59,954 bases of DNA. It comes from Candidatus Enterenecus stercoripullorum. GTDB taxonomy: Bacteria; Bacillota; Clostridia; Oscillospirales; Oscillospiraceae. Positions within the stretch are counted from its first letter, which is position 1; the number at the start of each line of letters is the position of its first letter. The notes below the pieces were generated by a model. The model searched no databases, was not told the origin of the DNA, and saw nothing but the letters and a program-made list of their open reading frames with translations. The stretch is taken from positions 1-59,954 of the forward strand of contig DVKM01000029.1 of the NCBI GenBank assembly GCA_018716015.1, given 5' to 3'. Positions 30,833 to 39,452 of the stretch are shown piece by piece. The position numbers and the translations under genes were made by a program.

Positions 30833-32558
30833 CCTGATGACCCTGGCCCAGGATGTCCAGGTGCCGGCGCCGGAGGATGGGGCCCAGCTGCGGTATAACC
30901 AGGAGGCTGTGGACCGGGTCATGGGGTTTTTCTCTCTGCTGGTGTTCGGCCAGAACGAGTGGGCTGGCAAGCCCTTTGCCTTGCTCCCCTGGGAGAAGCA
31001 GGCCATCCGGGAGTTTTACGGCGTCCAGGTGCTGGACGACGACGGCAACTGGGTGCGCTATCGCCGATTTCTCTATGACGAGATCGCCAAAAAGAACGGC
31101 AAGAGCGAGTTTGCCGCCGGCCTGGGACTGTACCACTTGCTGGCAGATGGGGAGGCCAGACCCCAAGTGGGCATCTTCGCGGCTGACAAGACCAACGCGG
31201 ATATCATATACCAGTGCGCCAAGTACATGGTGGAGTACACCGCCCTGAGCCAGCCCCGCCACCGGCCCCTGGCCTGGTGCCGGGACAGCGTGCGGGAGAT
31301 CCGTACCCGGTTTGGCGGGGTGATGAAGGTCTACTCCTCCGATGCCGACACCAAGCATGGGTACAGCTTTTCCGCGATTTTGTTTGATGAGCTCCACGCC
31401 CAGCCCAACCGGCGCCTGTGGGATGTACTTACCACTGGATCGGACGCGGCCCGGCGGCAGCAGGCGGTGATCGTGCTCACCACCGCCGGGGATGACCCGG
31501 ACCGAAAGAGTATTGGCTGGGAGATCCACGAGAAGTGCCGACGGCTGTTGGCCTGGCGCCGGGGGGAGCCGGAGCAGCCCCTGGACCAGGATGACCCCCA
31601 GTGGTGCCCCATTATGTACGGTATCAGTACTCTTACCGGGGACGACCCGGACAAAATCGCCGCCCTGGACATCTACGATGAAGATCTGTGGAGGCAGTGT
31701 AATCCATCCTATGGGGTGACCATCAAGCCCAGGCAATTCCGGGCGGACGCCCGGGCGGCCCGGCAGAGCGAGGTGGCGGAGCGGAATTTTCGCTGGCTGC
31801 GGCTCAACCAGTGGATCGCCACCAAGGACGTGGGCTGGCTGCCTCTGACCTTGTACGACAAGAGCCAGGTGGGCCCCTCGGCCAAGGCAGAGCGGGAGGA
31901 ATGGGTCCGGGAGAACCTGACAGGCAAGCAGTGCTATGGAGGGCTGGACCTGTCCACCACCACTGACCTGACGGCCTTTGTGCTCATCTTCCCGCCCCAG
32001 CCGGGGCTGGACACCTGGGTGGCCCTGCTCCAGGCCTGGCGGCCCCAGGAGGGCGTGCTGGAGGCGGAGCAGCGGGATCATGTACCCTATCGGGATTGGG
32101 CCCGGGCGGGCTTTTTGGAGCTGTGCCCTGGGGATATGATCGACTATACCCAGGTGGAGGAGGCCATCGCCCAGGCGGCGGAGATCTACCAGCTGGAGAT
32201 GCTGGGGGTAGACCCCTACCTGTCCCGGACGCTGACCCAGCGCCTGAGCGAGCGGGGGCTGACCGTGGTGGAGATCCCCCAGACCATGACGCACATGAGC
32301 CCAGCCATGAAGGAGCTGGAGCGGCTCATCCGAGCTCATGAGATGCTCCACGTCCACAATACCTGCGCCCGCTGGTGCTTTGGTAACGTCCGGTGTGCTG
32401 TGGACGGCAATGAGAACCGAAAGCCGATGAAAAACCGCAGCATTGGCCGCATTGACATCGCCGTTGCCTGGATCATCGCCGTGGCCACGGCCATCGTGGC
32501 CCAAAACCAGAAGCCGGACTTAGCGGCGGCTATGGACCGGCCAGGCTGGGGAATGTAG
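30825..32558 (+). CDS. terL: Terminase large subunit
   Basis: 577 aa motor and nuclease of the packaging machine. The ATPase domain has the Walker-A-like KKNGKSEF (about residue 90) and Walker B/catalytic LFDELHAQP. The RNase H-like nuclease domain begins at the Asp in GLDLSTTTDLTAF (about 375), and later acidic residues are present (RIDIAVAW). Start is GTG overlapping terS. A long antisense ORF of 597 aa here is a shadow. Confidence 0.97.
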   Translation: MPDLMTLAQDVQVPAPEDGAQLRYNQEAVDRVMGFFSLLVFGQNEWAGKPFALLPWEKQAIREFYGVQVLDDDGNWVRYRRFLYDEIAKKNGKSEFAAGLGLYHLLADGEARPQVGIFAADKTNADIIYQCAKYMVEYTALSQPRHRPLAWCRDSVREIRTRFGGVMKVYSSDADTKHGYSFSAILFDELHAQPNRRLWDVLTTGSDAARRQQAVIVLTTAGDDPDRKSIGWEIHEKCRRLLAWRRGEPEQPLDQDDPQWCPIMYGISTLTGDDPDKIAALDIYDEDLWRQCNPSYGVTIKPRQFRADARAARQSEVAERNFRWLRLNQWIATKDVGWLPLTLYDKSQVGPSAKAEREEWVRENLTGKQCYGGLDLSTTTDLTAFVLIFPPQPGLDTWVALLQAWRPQEGVLEAEQRDHVPYRDWARAGFLELCPGDMIDYTQVEEAIAQAAEIYQLEMLGVDPYLSRTLTQRLSERGLTVVEIPQTMTHMSPAMKELERLIRAHEMLHVHNTCARWCFGNVRCAVDGNENRKPMKNRSIGRIDIAVAWIIAVATAIVAQNQKPDLAAAMDRPGWGM

Positions 32559-32567
32559 GAGGTGCCC

Positions 32568-32747
32568 ATGAAGAAGTTGATGAAAAATCTGGCCCGGTAT
32601 GCCATGGACCTGGTACTGGCGGCGGGAGCCGCCGCCGTGGCGGTGGGCGCCGGGATGATCTACCTGCCGGCGGGGCTGATCACCGGGGGCGTGCTGGCCA
32701 TCGCCGGGGCGGTGCTGTCCAGCGTGAGCGGAGGTGATGGCGGATGA
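32568..32747 (+). CDS. Small membrane protein between terL and portal
   Basis: 59 aa with two hydrophobic segments (LVLAAGAAAVAVGAGMIYL and LITGGVLAIAGAVLSSV). ATG 32568 follows GGAGGTG. The end overlaps the portal start by 4 bp. Small two-TM proteins at this position are common in HK97-type Firmicutes prophages; role unknown. Confidence 0.72.
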   Translation: MKKLMKNLARYAMDLVLAAGAAAVAVGAGMIYLPAGLITGGVLAIAGAVLSSVSGGDGG

Positions 32748-34027
32748 GCCTGTCCAAAGGGCTGCGGGCCCTGGCGAGGGCACCGGTGCGCGCCAAGGCC
32801 TTGACAGTGGACAACCTGATTGCAGCCGGGTACCCATCGGAGGGCACCGAGGTGACGGAGGACTACGCCCGGAAACTGAGCGTGGTGGACCGGTGTGTGG
32901 AGATCCTCAGCGACTCCATATCCAAGCTGCCCATCTACGTCTTTGACAGCCGGACCAGGCAGCGGCTCGATCACCCGCTGCTGTACCTGCTCAACACCAG
33001 GCCCAACGAGGCGATGAGCCCCAGCGTAGCCAAGAAGCTGGTGGAGACCTGCCGTCTGGAGGGGGGCAACGGATACCTGTGGATCGTGCGAGACCGCCGG
33101 ACGGCACGGCCGGAGGAGCTGATCCCGGTACCCTGTCGGCTGGTGCAGCCATGGCGGGACCTAGCCGGTCGGGTGTGGTATGACGTGACCCACCCTGTGA
33201 CGGGGGAGGCCATGCGCCTGCCTAACGAGGACATGGTCCACGTCAAGGGGGCTAGCCGGGATGGGCTTAAGGGAATCAGCGTGCTGCGGAGGGCGGCGGA
33301 GGCCATCCAGTCCGCCCGGGCCCAGCAGCAGTACGGCCTGAGCTACTACGAAAATGGTGGTCAGCCCTCCGGGGTGCTCAAAACGGACTCCGACATTGGC
33401 GGATACGCTAAGGGGACGGATGGAAAGCCTCTGCAGCGCGCAGACGGCAGCTATGTGACCAGGCGGGACGTCATTCGCCAGGAGTGGGAGCGGGTTCACA
33501 TGGGGCCCAGCAACAGCCACCGGGTGGCCATCCTGGATCTGGGCCTGGACTACAAGCCTATGACAGGGAGCAACGCCGACGCCCAATTTATCGAGAGCCA
33601 GGAGGTCAGCGTGAAGGATCTGGCCCGGTACTTCGGTGTGCCGTTGTACAAACTCCAGGAGGGAAAGCAGTCCTACAGCTCCAACGAGCAGAACGCCATC
33701 GAGTACGTGGTGGGCACCCTCCATCCCATCGTCACCCAGTACGAGGAGGAGCTGAGCTATAAGCTACTCACCGACCCGGAGCTGACGGCGGGGGTGGAGG
33801 TTCGCATCAACATGATGGCGGAGCTCAAGGGGGATACCACCGCCCGGGCGGCCTGGTACAAGGCCATGCTGGAGGAGGGTCCCCTGTCTGTCAACGAGGT
33901 ACGGGCCTTGGAGGACCTGCCGGACATCCCCGGCGGGGACGAACACCGGGCCAGCCTAAACTATGTGCCCCTCTCCCGGTGGCCGGAGCTGAGCATGCTC
34001 CGGGCCAGAGGGAGCGAAACCGAATAG
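32744..34027 (+). CDS. Phage portal protein, HK97 family
   Basis: 427 aa. Forms the dodecameric portal through which DNA enters the capsid. Typical features: VVDRCVEILSDSISKLP near residue 45, then P-L-x-x-L-L-N-x-R-P-N, a central wing/stem, and GVPLYKL plus QNAIEYVVGTLHPIV in the C-terminal half. Length is normal. The stop is followed almost directly by the terminator-like element B. Confidence 0.95.
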   Translation: MSLSKGLRALARAPVRAKALTVDNLIAAGYPSEGTEVTEDYARKLSVVDRCVEILSDSISKLPIYVFDSRTRQRLDHPLLYLLNTRPNEAMSPSVAKKLVETCRLEGGNGYLWIVRDRRTARPEELIPVPCRLVQPWRDLAGRVWYDVTHPVTGEAMRLPNEDMVHVKGASRDGLKGISVLRRAAEAIQSARAQQQYGLSYYENGGQPSGVLKTDSDIGGYAKGTDGKPLQRADGSYVTRRDVIRQEWERVHMGPSNSHRVAILDLGLDYKPMTGSNADAQFIESQEVSVKDLARYFGVPLYKLQEGKQSYSSNEQNAIEYVVGTLHPIVTQYEEELSYKLLTDPELTAGVEVRINMMAELKGDTTARAAWYKAMLEEGPLSVNEVRALEDLPDIPGGDEHRASLNYVPLSRWPELSMLRARGSETE

Positions 34028-34030
34028 GGG

Positions 34031-34113
34031 GAGCCTGAGCCAGAGCCCGCAAGGGCCAGCGCCTGAGCCGGGGCGGGGAGACCCGCCCTTGACTCAGGCG
34101 CTTTTTATTTTTT
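34031..34113 (+). ncRNA. Structured terminator-like RNA element, copy B
   Basis: Layout: GAGCCTGAGCCA, hairpin GCCC-GCAA-GGGC, CAGCGCCTGAGCC, inner hairpin GGGCGGG-GAGA-CCCGCCC, then CTCAGGCGCT, then TTTTTATTTTTT. The long stem AGCGCCTGAG / CTCAGGCGCT is 10 bp. GCCTGAG of the first block can pair with the same CTCAGGC. The element lies between portal and protease in the middle of the head operon. Confidence 0.75.
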
Positions 34114-34128
34114 GAGGGGAGTGAGGAT

Positions 34129-34866
34129 GTGAACGAGTTTTGCAAGGCTGCCCGCATTGAAAAGTCGGCGGCCGTGGATGAGGGGGAGCTGGCGCTGATC
34201 AACGCTCAGGCCCTCCGGCCGCTGGCGGCAGAAGAGGTGTTTGTTTTCCGTCTGGCGGCCTGTGACGACCAGGTGGACCGGGATTTTGAGCGGTTCACCA
34301 AAGACTGCTTGGAGGCGCTGGCCCCGCTGTACGTGGGTAAGCCGGTGCTCAAGGACCACCAGTGGAGGGCCGGAGAACAGACCGCCCGGGTGTATGCCGC
34401 CCAAGTGGAGACCCGGGACGGTGTGAGCCGGCTGGTGCTGCGCTGCTACATGCCCCGGACGGAGGGGACGGCGGAGACCATCACCGCCATTGAGAGCGGC
34501 ATGCTCCGGGAGTGCTCCGTGGGGGTTGCAGTGGGCCGGGCGACCTGCTCCATCTGCGGAGCCAACCAGCTGGAGACGCTGTGCAAGCATGGCGGCGGAC
34601 GGGAGTACGACGGCCAGGTGTGCCACTTTGACCTGGACGACCCCAGGGACGCCTACGAGGTGAGCCTGGTGGCGGTGCCTGCCCAGAAGGAGGCGGGAAT
34701 TATCAAGGCCAAGCGGTACGGCGGCGCTCAGCCGCTGGAGGACACAGACCCACCGGGGGGAGGCCCCGGAGACGATAGCCAGAACTGGCAGGCCAAGGCC
34801 CTGCTGGAACTGGAGAAAAACCGATTTAATTTGGAGGGAAGCGAAGATGAGACGCAAACTGATTGA
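34129..34866 (+). CDS. HK97-type prohead protease with Cys/His insert
   Basis: 245 aa. Processes scaffold and capsid during head maturation. The conserved His is probably in VLKDHQWR (about 75), and the nucleophile Ser region in MLRECSVGV (about 128). Between them and the final AYEVSLVAVPAQ there is a Cys/His-rich insert (CSICGAN, CKHGGG, CHFD), a likely zinc knuckle seen in some prohead proteases. Start is GTG after GGGAGTGAGG. The 3' end overlaps the capsid gene by 20 bp. Confidence 0.85.
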   Translation: MNEFCKAARIEKSAAVDEGELALINAQALRPLAAEEVFVFRLAACDDQVDRDFERFTKDCLEALAPLYVGKPVLKDHQWRAGEQTARVYAAQVETRDGVSRLVLRCYMPRTEGTAETITAIESGMLRECSVGVAVGRATCSICGANQLETLCKHGGGREYDGQVCHFDLDDPRDAYEVSLVAVPAQKEAGIIKAKRYGGAQPLEDTDPPGGGPGDDSQNWQAKALLELEKNRFNLEGSEDETQTD

Positions 34867-36082
34867 ACTCAAGCAGCAGCGCGCCGCCCAGCTGGAGGCG
34901 GCGGAGACCGCCCTGAAGGCGGGCAAGCAGGAGGACTACAACTCCAGCATGGAGCAGGTCCGCAACATGAACACCGAGATCAAGTCCATCCAGGACCTGA
35001 TCGAGGAGCAGGACCGGAAGTTCCTGGAGAAGGCGGACGACCCCCAGGTGGAGAAGGACAAGGCTGGGGAGCGGGGCAACGCCCTGATGAAGGGGGAGAA
35101 GGTGACCTTTGAGGTCTCTGAGGTCCGAAAGGCCCTGTGGGGGGTGAACAAGTCCATCACCCTGGCCACCGGCACCCTGGTGCAGCCCACCGGGGCTGGT
35201 GCCAACATCCGGGACAACCTGGAGACTGCGGTGAGCTCCATTGTGGATCAGGTGCAGGTGCAGGACCTGACCGGCATGGGCTCTCTGCTGGAGCCCTATG
35301 TGATCACCGAGAGCGACGCCAAGGGGGGCAAGGTGACCACCAACGCCGGTACCGCCCGCACCGCCTCTGCCGACCCCACCTTCGGGGTGGCCAAGATCGC
35401 CCCCTATGAGCTCAACGTGACCAACTACGTTGACCGGAACATCTCCCGGCTGTCCCCGGCCAACTACTACGCCAAGATTTACGGCATGGCCATGCGGGCC
35501 ATGCGCCGGAAGCTGGCCGAGCTCATCGTCAACGGCGACGGTCAGGCCACCCCGGACATGTACGGCATGAAGAACGCCAAGAACCAGGCGGGCAACGAGA
35601 TCTTCGCCTCGGTGAACCTCTCTGCCATCGACGAGAACACGCTGGACGAGCTGTTTTATGCCTACGGCGGGGATGAGGAAATCGCCGGCAACGCCCGGCT
35701 GTTCCTGAACAAGGCAGACCTGAAGGCCATGGGCAAGATCCGGGGCACGGCGGACAAGAACCGGGTTTATAAGGTCCACCCAGACATGGGGAATCCCAAC
35801 ACCGGCATGATCGAGGATGGGGGCAACTTCGTGCCCTACACCATCGTGTCCGCCCTCACCGCTCTGTCCGGCTCCACCGCCGGGGCGGCTGCCATCCAGA
35901 CCATGCTGTATGGCAGTCCCATGAACTACATCCTGGGCCTGTTCGGACCCTACTCCATCCGGGTGGATGATTCTGTCAAGGCCGTGGAGCGGATGCTCAC
36001 GATCCTGGGCGACGCCTTTGTGGGCGGCAACCTGGCCACCCATTACGGCATGGTGGTGGGCACCCTGCCCGCCACCGGCTGA
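34847..36082 (+). CDS. Major capsid protein, HK97 fold
   Basis: 411 aa. The first 70 or so residues are a coiled-coil delta/scaffold domain rich in Glu, Gln and Lys. It is probably removed by the protease upstream. The body shows the HK97 pattern, with the E-loop region around TNAGTARTASADPTFGV and the helical spine near NYYAKIYGMAMRAMRRKLAELI. Strong codon bias. Start ATG follows GGAGGGAAG. Confidence 0.93.
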   Translation: MRRKLIELKQQRAAQLEAAETALKAGKQEDYNSSMEQVRNMNTEIKSIQDLIEEQDRKFLEKADDPQVEKDKAGERGNALMKGEKVTFEVSEVRKALWGVNKSITLATGTLVQPTGAGANIRDNLETAVSSIVDQVQVQDLTGMGSLLEPYVITESDAKGGKVTTNAGTARTASADPTFGVAKIAPYELNVTNYVDRNISRLSPANYYAKIYGMAMRAMRRKLAELIVNGDGQATPDMYGMKNAKNQAGNEIFASVNLSAIDENTLDELFYAYGGDEEIAGNARLFLNKADLKAMGKIRGTADKNRVYKVHPDMGNPNTGMIEDGGNFVPYTIVSALTALSGSTAGAAAIQTMLYGSPMNYILGLFGPYSIRVDDSVKAVERMLTILGDAFVGGNLATHYGMVVGTLPATG

Positions 36083-36087
36083 TTGCC

Positions 36088-36426
36088 ATGGCGCTGAGCG
36101 AGGAGCGGAAGGCCAGCCTGCTGGCCTACTGCAAGCTGACCGAGCTGGCGGATGACCCGGACGTCCAGGTGCTGATCCCCATCCTCTATGACGGGGCGGT
36201 GGAGTACTTGGCGGACGCGGGCGTCCAGGAGCCGGAGGATGGCGCAGCCCGGTCCCGGTATGACCTGGCGGTCAATGCCATGGTGCTGGACGGCTGGGAC
36301 AAGCGGGGTATGACCGTCACTGAGTCGCTGAAGGACAACCCAGCCTTTCGGCTGCTGGTCAACCAGCTTAAACAAACCCAGCCGGTATCAAATCCGCAGA
36401 CGCTTGCGGATTTGGGGGTGAGCTGA
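36088..36426 (+). CDS. Head-tail connector (gp6-like) protein
   Basis: 112 aa. Helical, with LLAYCKLTELADDPDVQVLIPILYDGAVEYL typical of HK97 gp6-like connectors. The C-terminal decapeptide SNPQTLADLG is encoded by palindromic repeat copy 4 and looks like an insertion at the gene end. Stop overlaps the next start by one base. Confidence 0.85.
   Translation: MALSEERKASLLAYCKLTELADDPDVQVLIPILYDGAVEYLADAGVQEPEDGAARSRYDLAVNAMVLDGWDKRGMTVTESLKDNPAFRLLVNQLKQTQPVSNPQTLADLGVS
36389..36414. repeat. Dispersed palindromic repeat, copy 4 (coding, gene end)
   Basis: CAAATCCGCA-GACGCT-TGCGGATTTG, identical to copy 3 and read in the same frame as SNPQTLADLG, four codons before the stop of the connector gene. 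Confidence 0.88.
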
Positions 36427-36983
36427 TGCCAACAGATCATGTGGACACCGGCAGACTGGACGAGCGGGTCAAGGTGCTGGAGTTTGCCGAGCAGAGCCCG
36501 GACGCCTGGGCCTGGAGACAGGCCCGGCTTACCTGGGCCAAGGTGGAGCTGTCCACCCGGCACAACGTGTGGTCCGTCCACGGCATCGGCGCCACCGGGG
36601 TGACCATGACCATGCGGAAGCAGGCCCTGCGTCTTGGTAACGCCCTGGAATGGAATGGGCGGCACTGCTTTATCACTGCCATCGAACCCATGGGCCGCAA
36701 CCACATAGAGGTGAGCGCGGCGCTGGTGACCATTGCCCAGTGCGAGGACAAGGTGGCGGGGGTGACCTTCCCAGCCAGCGTGACTGAGAAATACATGGGC
36801 CACGACCAGCTAGAGCCCTATGCCACCAACGTGCTGCGGCATGTGCTGGTGACGCCCAAGGCCATCCAGCTCAGGCCCGGGCAACTGGTGGAAGTAGACG
36901 GGATGGCCTGGCCGGTGACTCTGGCCCACACCCTGGATCTCTGGCACAACGAATATGAGATCGAGAGGACGGTGGACCTGTAA
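36426..36983 (+). CDS. Head-closure / head-tail adaptor protein
   Basis: 185 aa. RLDERVKVLEFAE at the start and the beta-rich continuation resemble SPP1 gp16/HK97 adaptor-type head-closure proteins, but it is longer than the usual 110 aa. The second half (LEPYATNVLRHVLV onward) looks like a repeat of the same beta-domain. Function assigned by position between connector and neck protein. Confidence 0.7.
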   Translation: MPTDHVDTGRLDERVKVLEFAEQSPDAWAWRQARLTWAKVELSTRHNVWSVHGIGATGVTMTMRKQALRLGNALEWNGRHCFITAIEPMGRNHIEVSAALVTIAQCEDKVAGVTFPASVTEKYMGHDQLEPYATNVLRHVLVTPKAIQLRPGQLVEVDGMAWPVTLAHTLDLWHNEYEIERTVDL

Positions 36984-37462
36984 TGCTGGAGATGCAGTTG
37001 GACACCCGGGAGCTGGGGGAGTTGGCGACCCGTCTGGACCGGGCCCCAGAGGTGATCAGGGAGGCCAGGCGGCAGGCCATGGAGCAGGCCGCACCCAAGC
37101 TGCAGGGCCTGGTGACCGCCGAGATCGGCGGCACCGGCAAGGTGCAACGGTGGCAACAGGCCTATGTAGGCAGCTGGGGCGGCTATGCCGCCGTCCGGCC
37201 CAAGGCCAAGACCTTCGCCCAAGACAACCGGGGGAAGGTCACCCGCTACCAGGTGGGAGCGGTGACCAACGCTATCAACGCCGGCCACCGCTTCCCCAGC
37301 CCCAGCGGGCGCAACCGGGACTATCGGCCCCGTATCCGCAGCGGGCAGCAGCGGGTTCCAGGACGGCATTTTTACGAGTCCGCCCAGGCCAAGGTGCCCC
37401 AGGTAGCCCAGGAGGCCGCCCAGCAGATGGCGGACGCGCTGATCTCACATCTGGAGGGATAA
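36983..37462 (+). CDS. HK97 gp10-like neck/tail protein
   Basis: 159 aa. N-terminal helix (LGELATRLDRAPEVIREARRQAM), beta-rich centre, and a C-terminal helix starting after GRHFYESAQAK match the gp10-like minor tail/neck family. Start overlaps the previous stop by one base. Confidence 0.8.
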   Translation: MLEMQLDTRELGELATRLDRAPEVIREARRQAMEQAAPKLQGLVTAEIGGTGKVQRWQQAYVGSWGGYAAVRPKAKTFAQDNRGKVTRYQVGAVTNAINAGHRFPSPSGRNRDYRPRIRSGQQRVPGRHFYESAQAKVPQVAQEAAQQMADALISHLEG

Positions 37463-37465
37463 CCA

Positions 37466-37933
37466 GTGATCACACCCAACGACATCATGGACCGGATCGC
37501 GGAGCTGGTGGCGGAGAAGTTCCCCGGGGAGGACATCCACCGGGAGCTGTGCCCCCAGGGCTTCACCCGGCCCTGCACGCTGATCGTGCAGGACGAATGC
37601 AACTGCAATGTGGGCTTTGGCCCCGACATTGTGGAGCTGACCCCGGTGTTCACCCTGACCACCTTTGTCCAGGTGGACGAGTACCACCACAGCCACCTGG
37701 CCGGGATGCACCAGCGGCAGATGGCGCTGGCCGGTCTGTTTCTCCCAGGCTATCTGAAGGTAGGAGACCGGGCGCCTAAGGTCACCGGCTTGAAGATGGC
37801 TGGAGGCTATGACTACGATACGGTGACGGTTACCTTCTCGCTGACATTGAGTCGCAGTGATTTTGAAATTATCGAGCAGCGCCCCGTAATGGAGCAGCTG
37901 CACTTGAGACAGGAGGCAACGACATATGGCTAA
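37466..37933 (+). CDS. Phage tail terminator-type protein (DUF6838-like)
   Basis: 155 aa, GTG start. Position just before the sheath gene and the pattern (helix MDRIAELVAEKFPGEDIHRE, then beta strands) fit the tail-terminator family found in PBSX-like phages. It would cap the tail tube. It overlaps the sheath gene by 8 bp. Confidence 0.75.
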   Translation: MITPNDIMDRIAELVAEKFPGEDIHRELCPQGFTRPCTLIVQDECNCNVGFGPDIVELTPVFTLTTFVQVDEYHHSHLAGMHQRQMALAGLFLPGYLKVGDRAPKVTGLKMAGGYDYDTVTVTFSLTLSRSDFEIIEQRPVMEQLHLRQEATTYG

Positions 37934-38999
37934 TCTCAATTCGCCCAGCATCAACGTGACATTCACAGAGCTGGGCATTTCCGCCATCAACCGGGGCAGC
38001 AAGGGAACGGTTGCGGTGATTCTGCGGGACGCCGCAGAGGTAGACCCCGTGGCCTTGACTCAGGCAAGCCAGATCCCAAATACGCTGGGGGCGGACAACC
38101 AGGCCTATCTCCGACGGACCTTCCTTGGGTACGTGAACCCGCCCAAAAAGGTGATCGTCTACGTTACCGACGAAGAGGACACCAATCTGGCGCAGGCTCT
38201 GGCCTATATGGCTACCCAGGACTTTGACTATCTTGTGGGTCCGGCGGACTGCACCAGCACCGAGGCGGCGGCCATTGCCACCTGGGTGGACAGCCAGCGG
38301 ACCAATAACGGGGCTAAGTACAAAGCGGTGCTGCCCAACCAGGCCTCGGATAAATACCCCATCATTAACTTTGCGGCCACCGGGATGACGGATGGGACGG
38401 AGACGTACACCACGGCGGAGTACTGTTCCCGGATGGCCGGACTGATCGCCGGGACCCCTATGAAGATCTCAGCCACCTATGCCCCACTGCCGGAGTTGAC
38501 GGATGTGGACCGGCTGACCAAGGAGGAACTGAGCGAGGCGGTAAATGCGGGGAAGCTGGTGCTCAAGTGGGACGGCCGTCAGGTGAAGGTGGATCGGGCG
38601 GTGAACTCCTTTGTCACCACCACCCAGGGGATGCTGGACAGTTTCAAGAAGATCAAGATCGTGGAGATCATGGATCTGATCCGCACCGATGTAACCGCCA
38701 CGGCCGAGGACAGCTACATCGGGAAATACGCCAACACCTACGACAATAAGCTGCTGCTGGTTACGGCCATCCGGGGCTATTTCATGGGGCTGGAACAGGA
38801 CGACCTGGTGCAGCCGGGCTACACCGTAGACATCGACGTGACAGCCCAGGAGCAGTGGCTTGCAGCCAAGGGCGTGGACACCAGCGAGATGACCGAGCAG
38901 GAGATTCGGGCGGCGGACACCGGCACAAATGTATTTTTGCTGGTACAGTGCAAGATCCTGGACGCCATTGAGGACATCGACATCAATATTGAGATCTGA
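37926..38999 (+). CDS. Contractile tail sheath protein (XkdK-like)
   Basis: 357 aa. Forms the contractile outer tube. N-terminal INVTFTELGISAINRGSKG and the VNPPKKVIVY segment are typical of PBSX XkdK sheaths, and the C-terminal domain with YIGKYANTYDNKLLLVTAIRGYF matches the conserved sheath core. The presence of a sheath defines a myovirus-like particle. Confidence 0.94.
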   Translation: MANLNSPSINVTFTELGISAINRGSKGTVAVILRDAAEVDPVALTQASQIPNTLGADNQAYLRRTFLGYVNPPKKVIVYVTDEEDTNLAQALAYMATQDFDYLVGPADCTSTEAAAIATWVDSQRTNNGAKYKAVLPNQASDKYPIINFAATGMTDGTETYTTAEYCSRMAGLIAGTPMKISATYAPLPELTDVDRLTKEELSEAVNAGKLVLKWDGRQVKVDRAVNSFVTTTQGMLDSFKKIKIVEIMDLIRTDVTATAEDSYIGKYANTYDNKLLLVTAIRGYFMGLEQDDLVQPGYTVDIDVTAQEQWLAAKGVDTSEMTEQEIRAADTGTNVFLLVQCKILDAIEDIDINIEI

Positions 39000-39010
39000 G
39001 GAGGGATAGC

Positions 39011-39433
39011 ATGCTGGATCAGAGAGTGATGAGCGGCACCTGGGGGCAGGTGTGGGTGGACGGAGAACTGTGGGCGGAGCTGAGCGCCTTCCAGGCTAAG
39101 TATACCTATAACAAAACCGATATCAACATGTGCGGGGAGATGACCGTGGGCAGCAAGGTGACTAACGTCAAGGGCACCGGCTCCATCACGGTGCACAAGG
39201 TATACACCCGCAACCACAGCCGCAGCGACCAGATCCTGGCGGGCAGGGACGTGCGGGCCACCATTGTGGGCAAGCTGGACGACCCGGACGCCTATGGCGC
39301 GGAGCGAGTGGCATTGTACAACGTCAGCTTTGATGATGAGACCATCATGGATTTTACGGCAGGCAGCCCCGGATCCACCACCCACCCCTTCACGTTCAGC
39401 CGCCGGGAGTGGCTTGATACGGTGAGCGCATGA
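39011..39433 (+). CDS. Tail tube protein (XkdM-like)
   Basis: 140 aa. Inner tail tube subunit, expected after the sheath gene in PBSX-type tails. It starts MLDQRVMSGTWGQVWVDG, and MCGEMTVGSKVTNVKGTGSI is typical of XkdM. RBS GGAGGGAT. Confidence 0.92.
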   Translation: MLDQRVMSGTWGQVWVDGELWAELSAFQAKYTYNKTDINMCGEMTVGSKVTNVKGTGSITVHKVYTRNHSRSDQILAGRDVRATIVGKLDDPDAYGAERVALYNVSFDDETIMDFTAGSPGSTTHPFTFSRREWLDTVSA

Positions 39434-39452
39434 CCAGGTAAGGAGTATTGGC

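Noticed and set aside
30711-32504. 597-aa antisense ORF
   Set aside because: Lies entirely opposite terL, has no RBS, and its translation is His/Pro/Gly-rich, as expected for a shadow of a high-GC gene.
34826-36043. 405-aa antisense ORF
   Set aside because: Shadow of the capsid gene; composition is an artefact of capsid codon bias.
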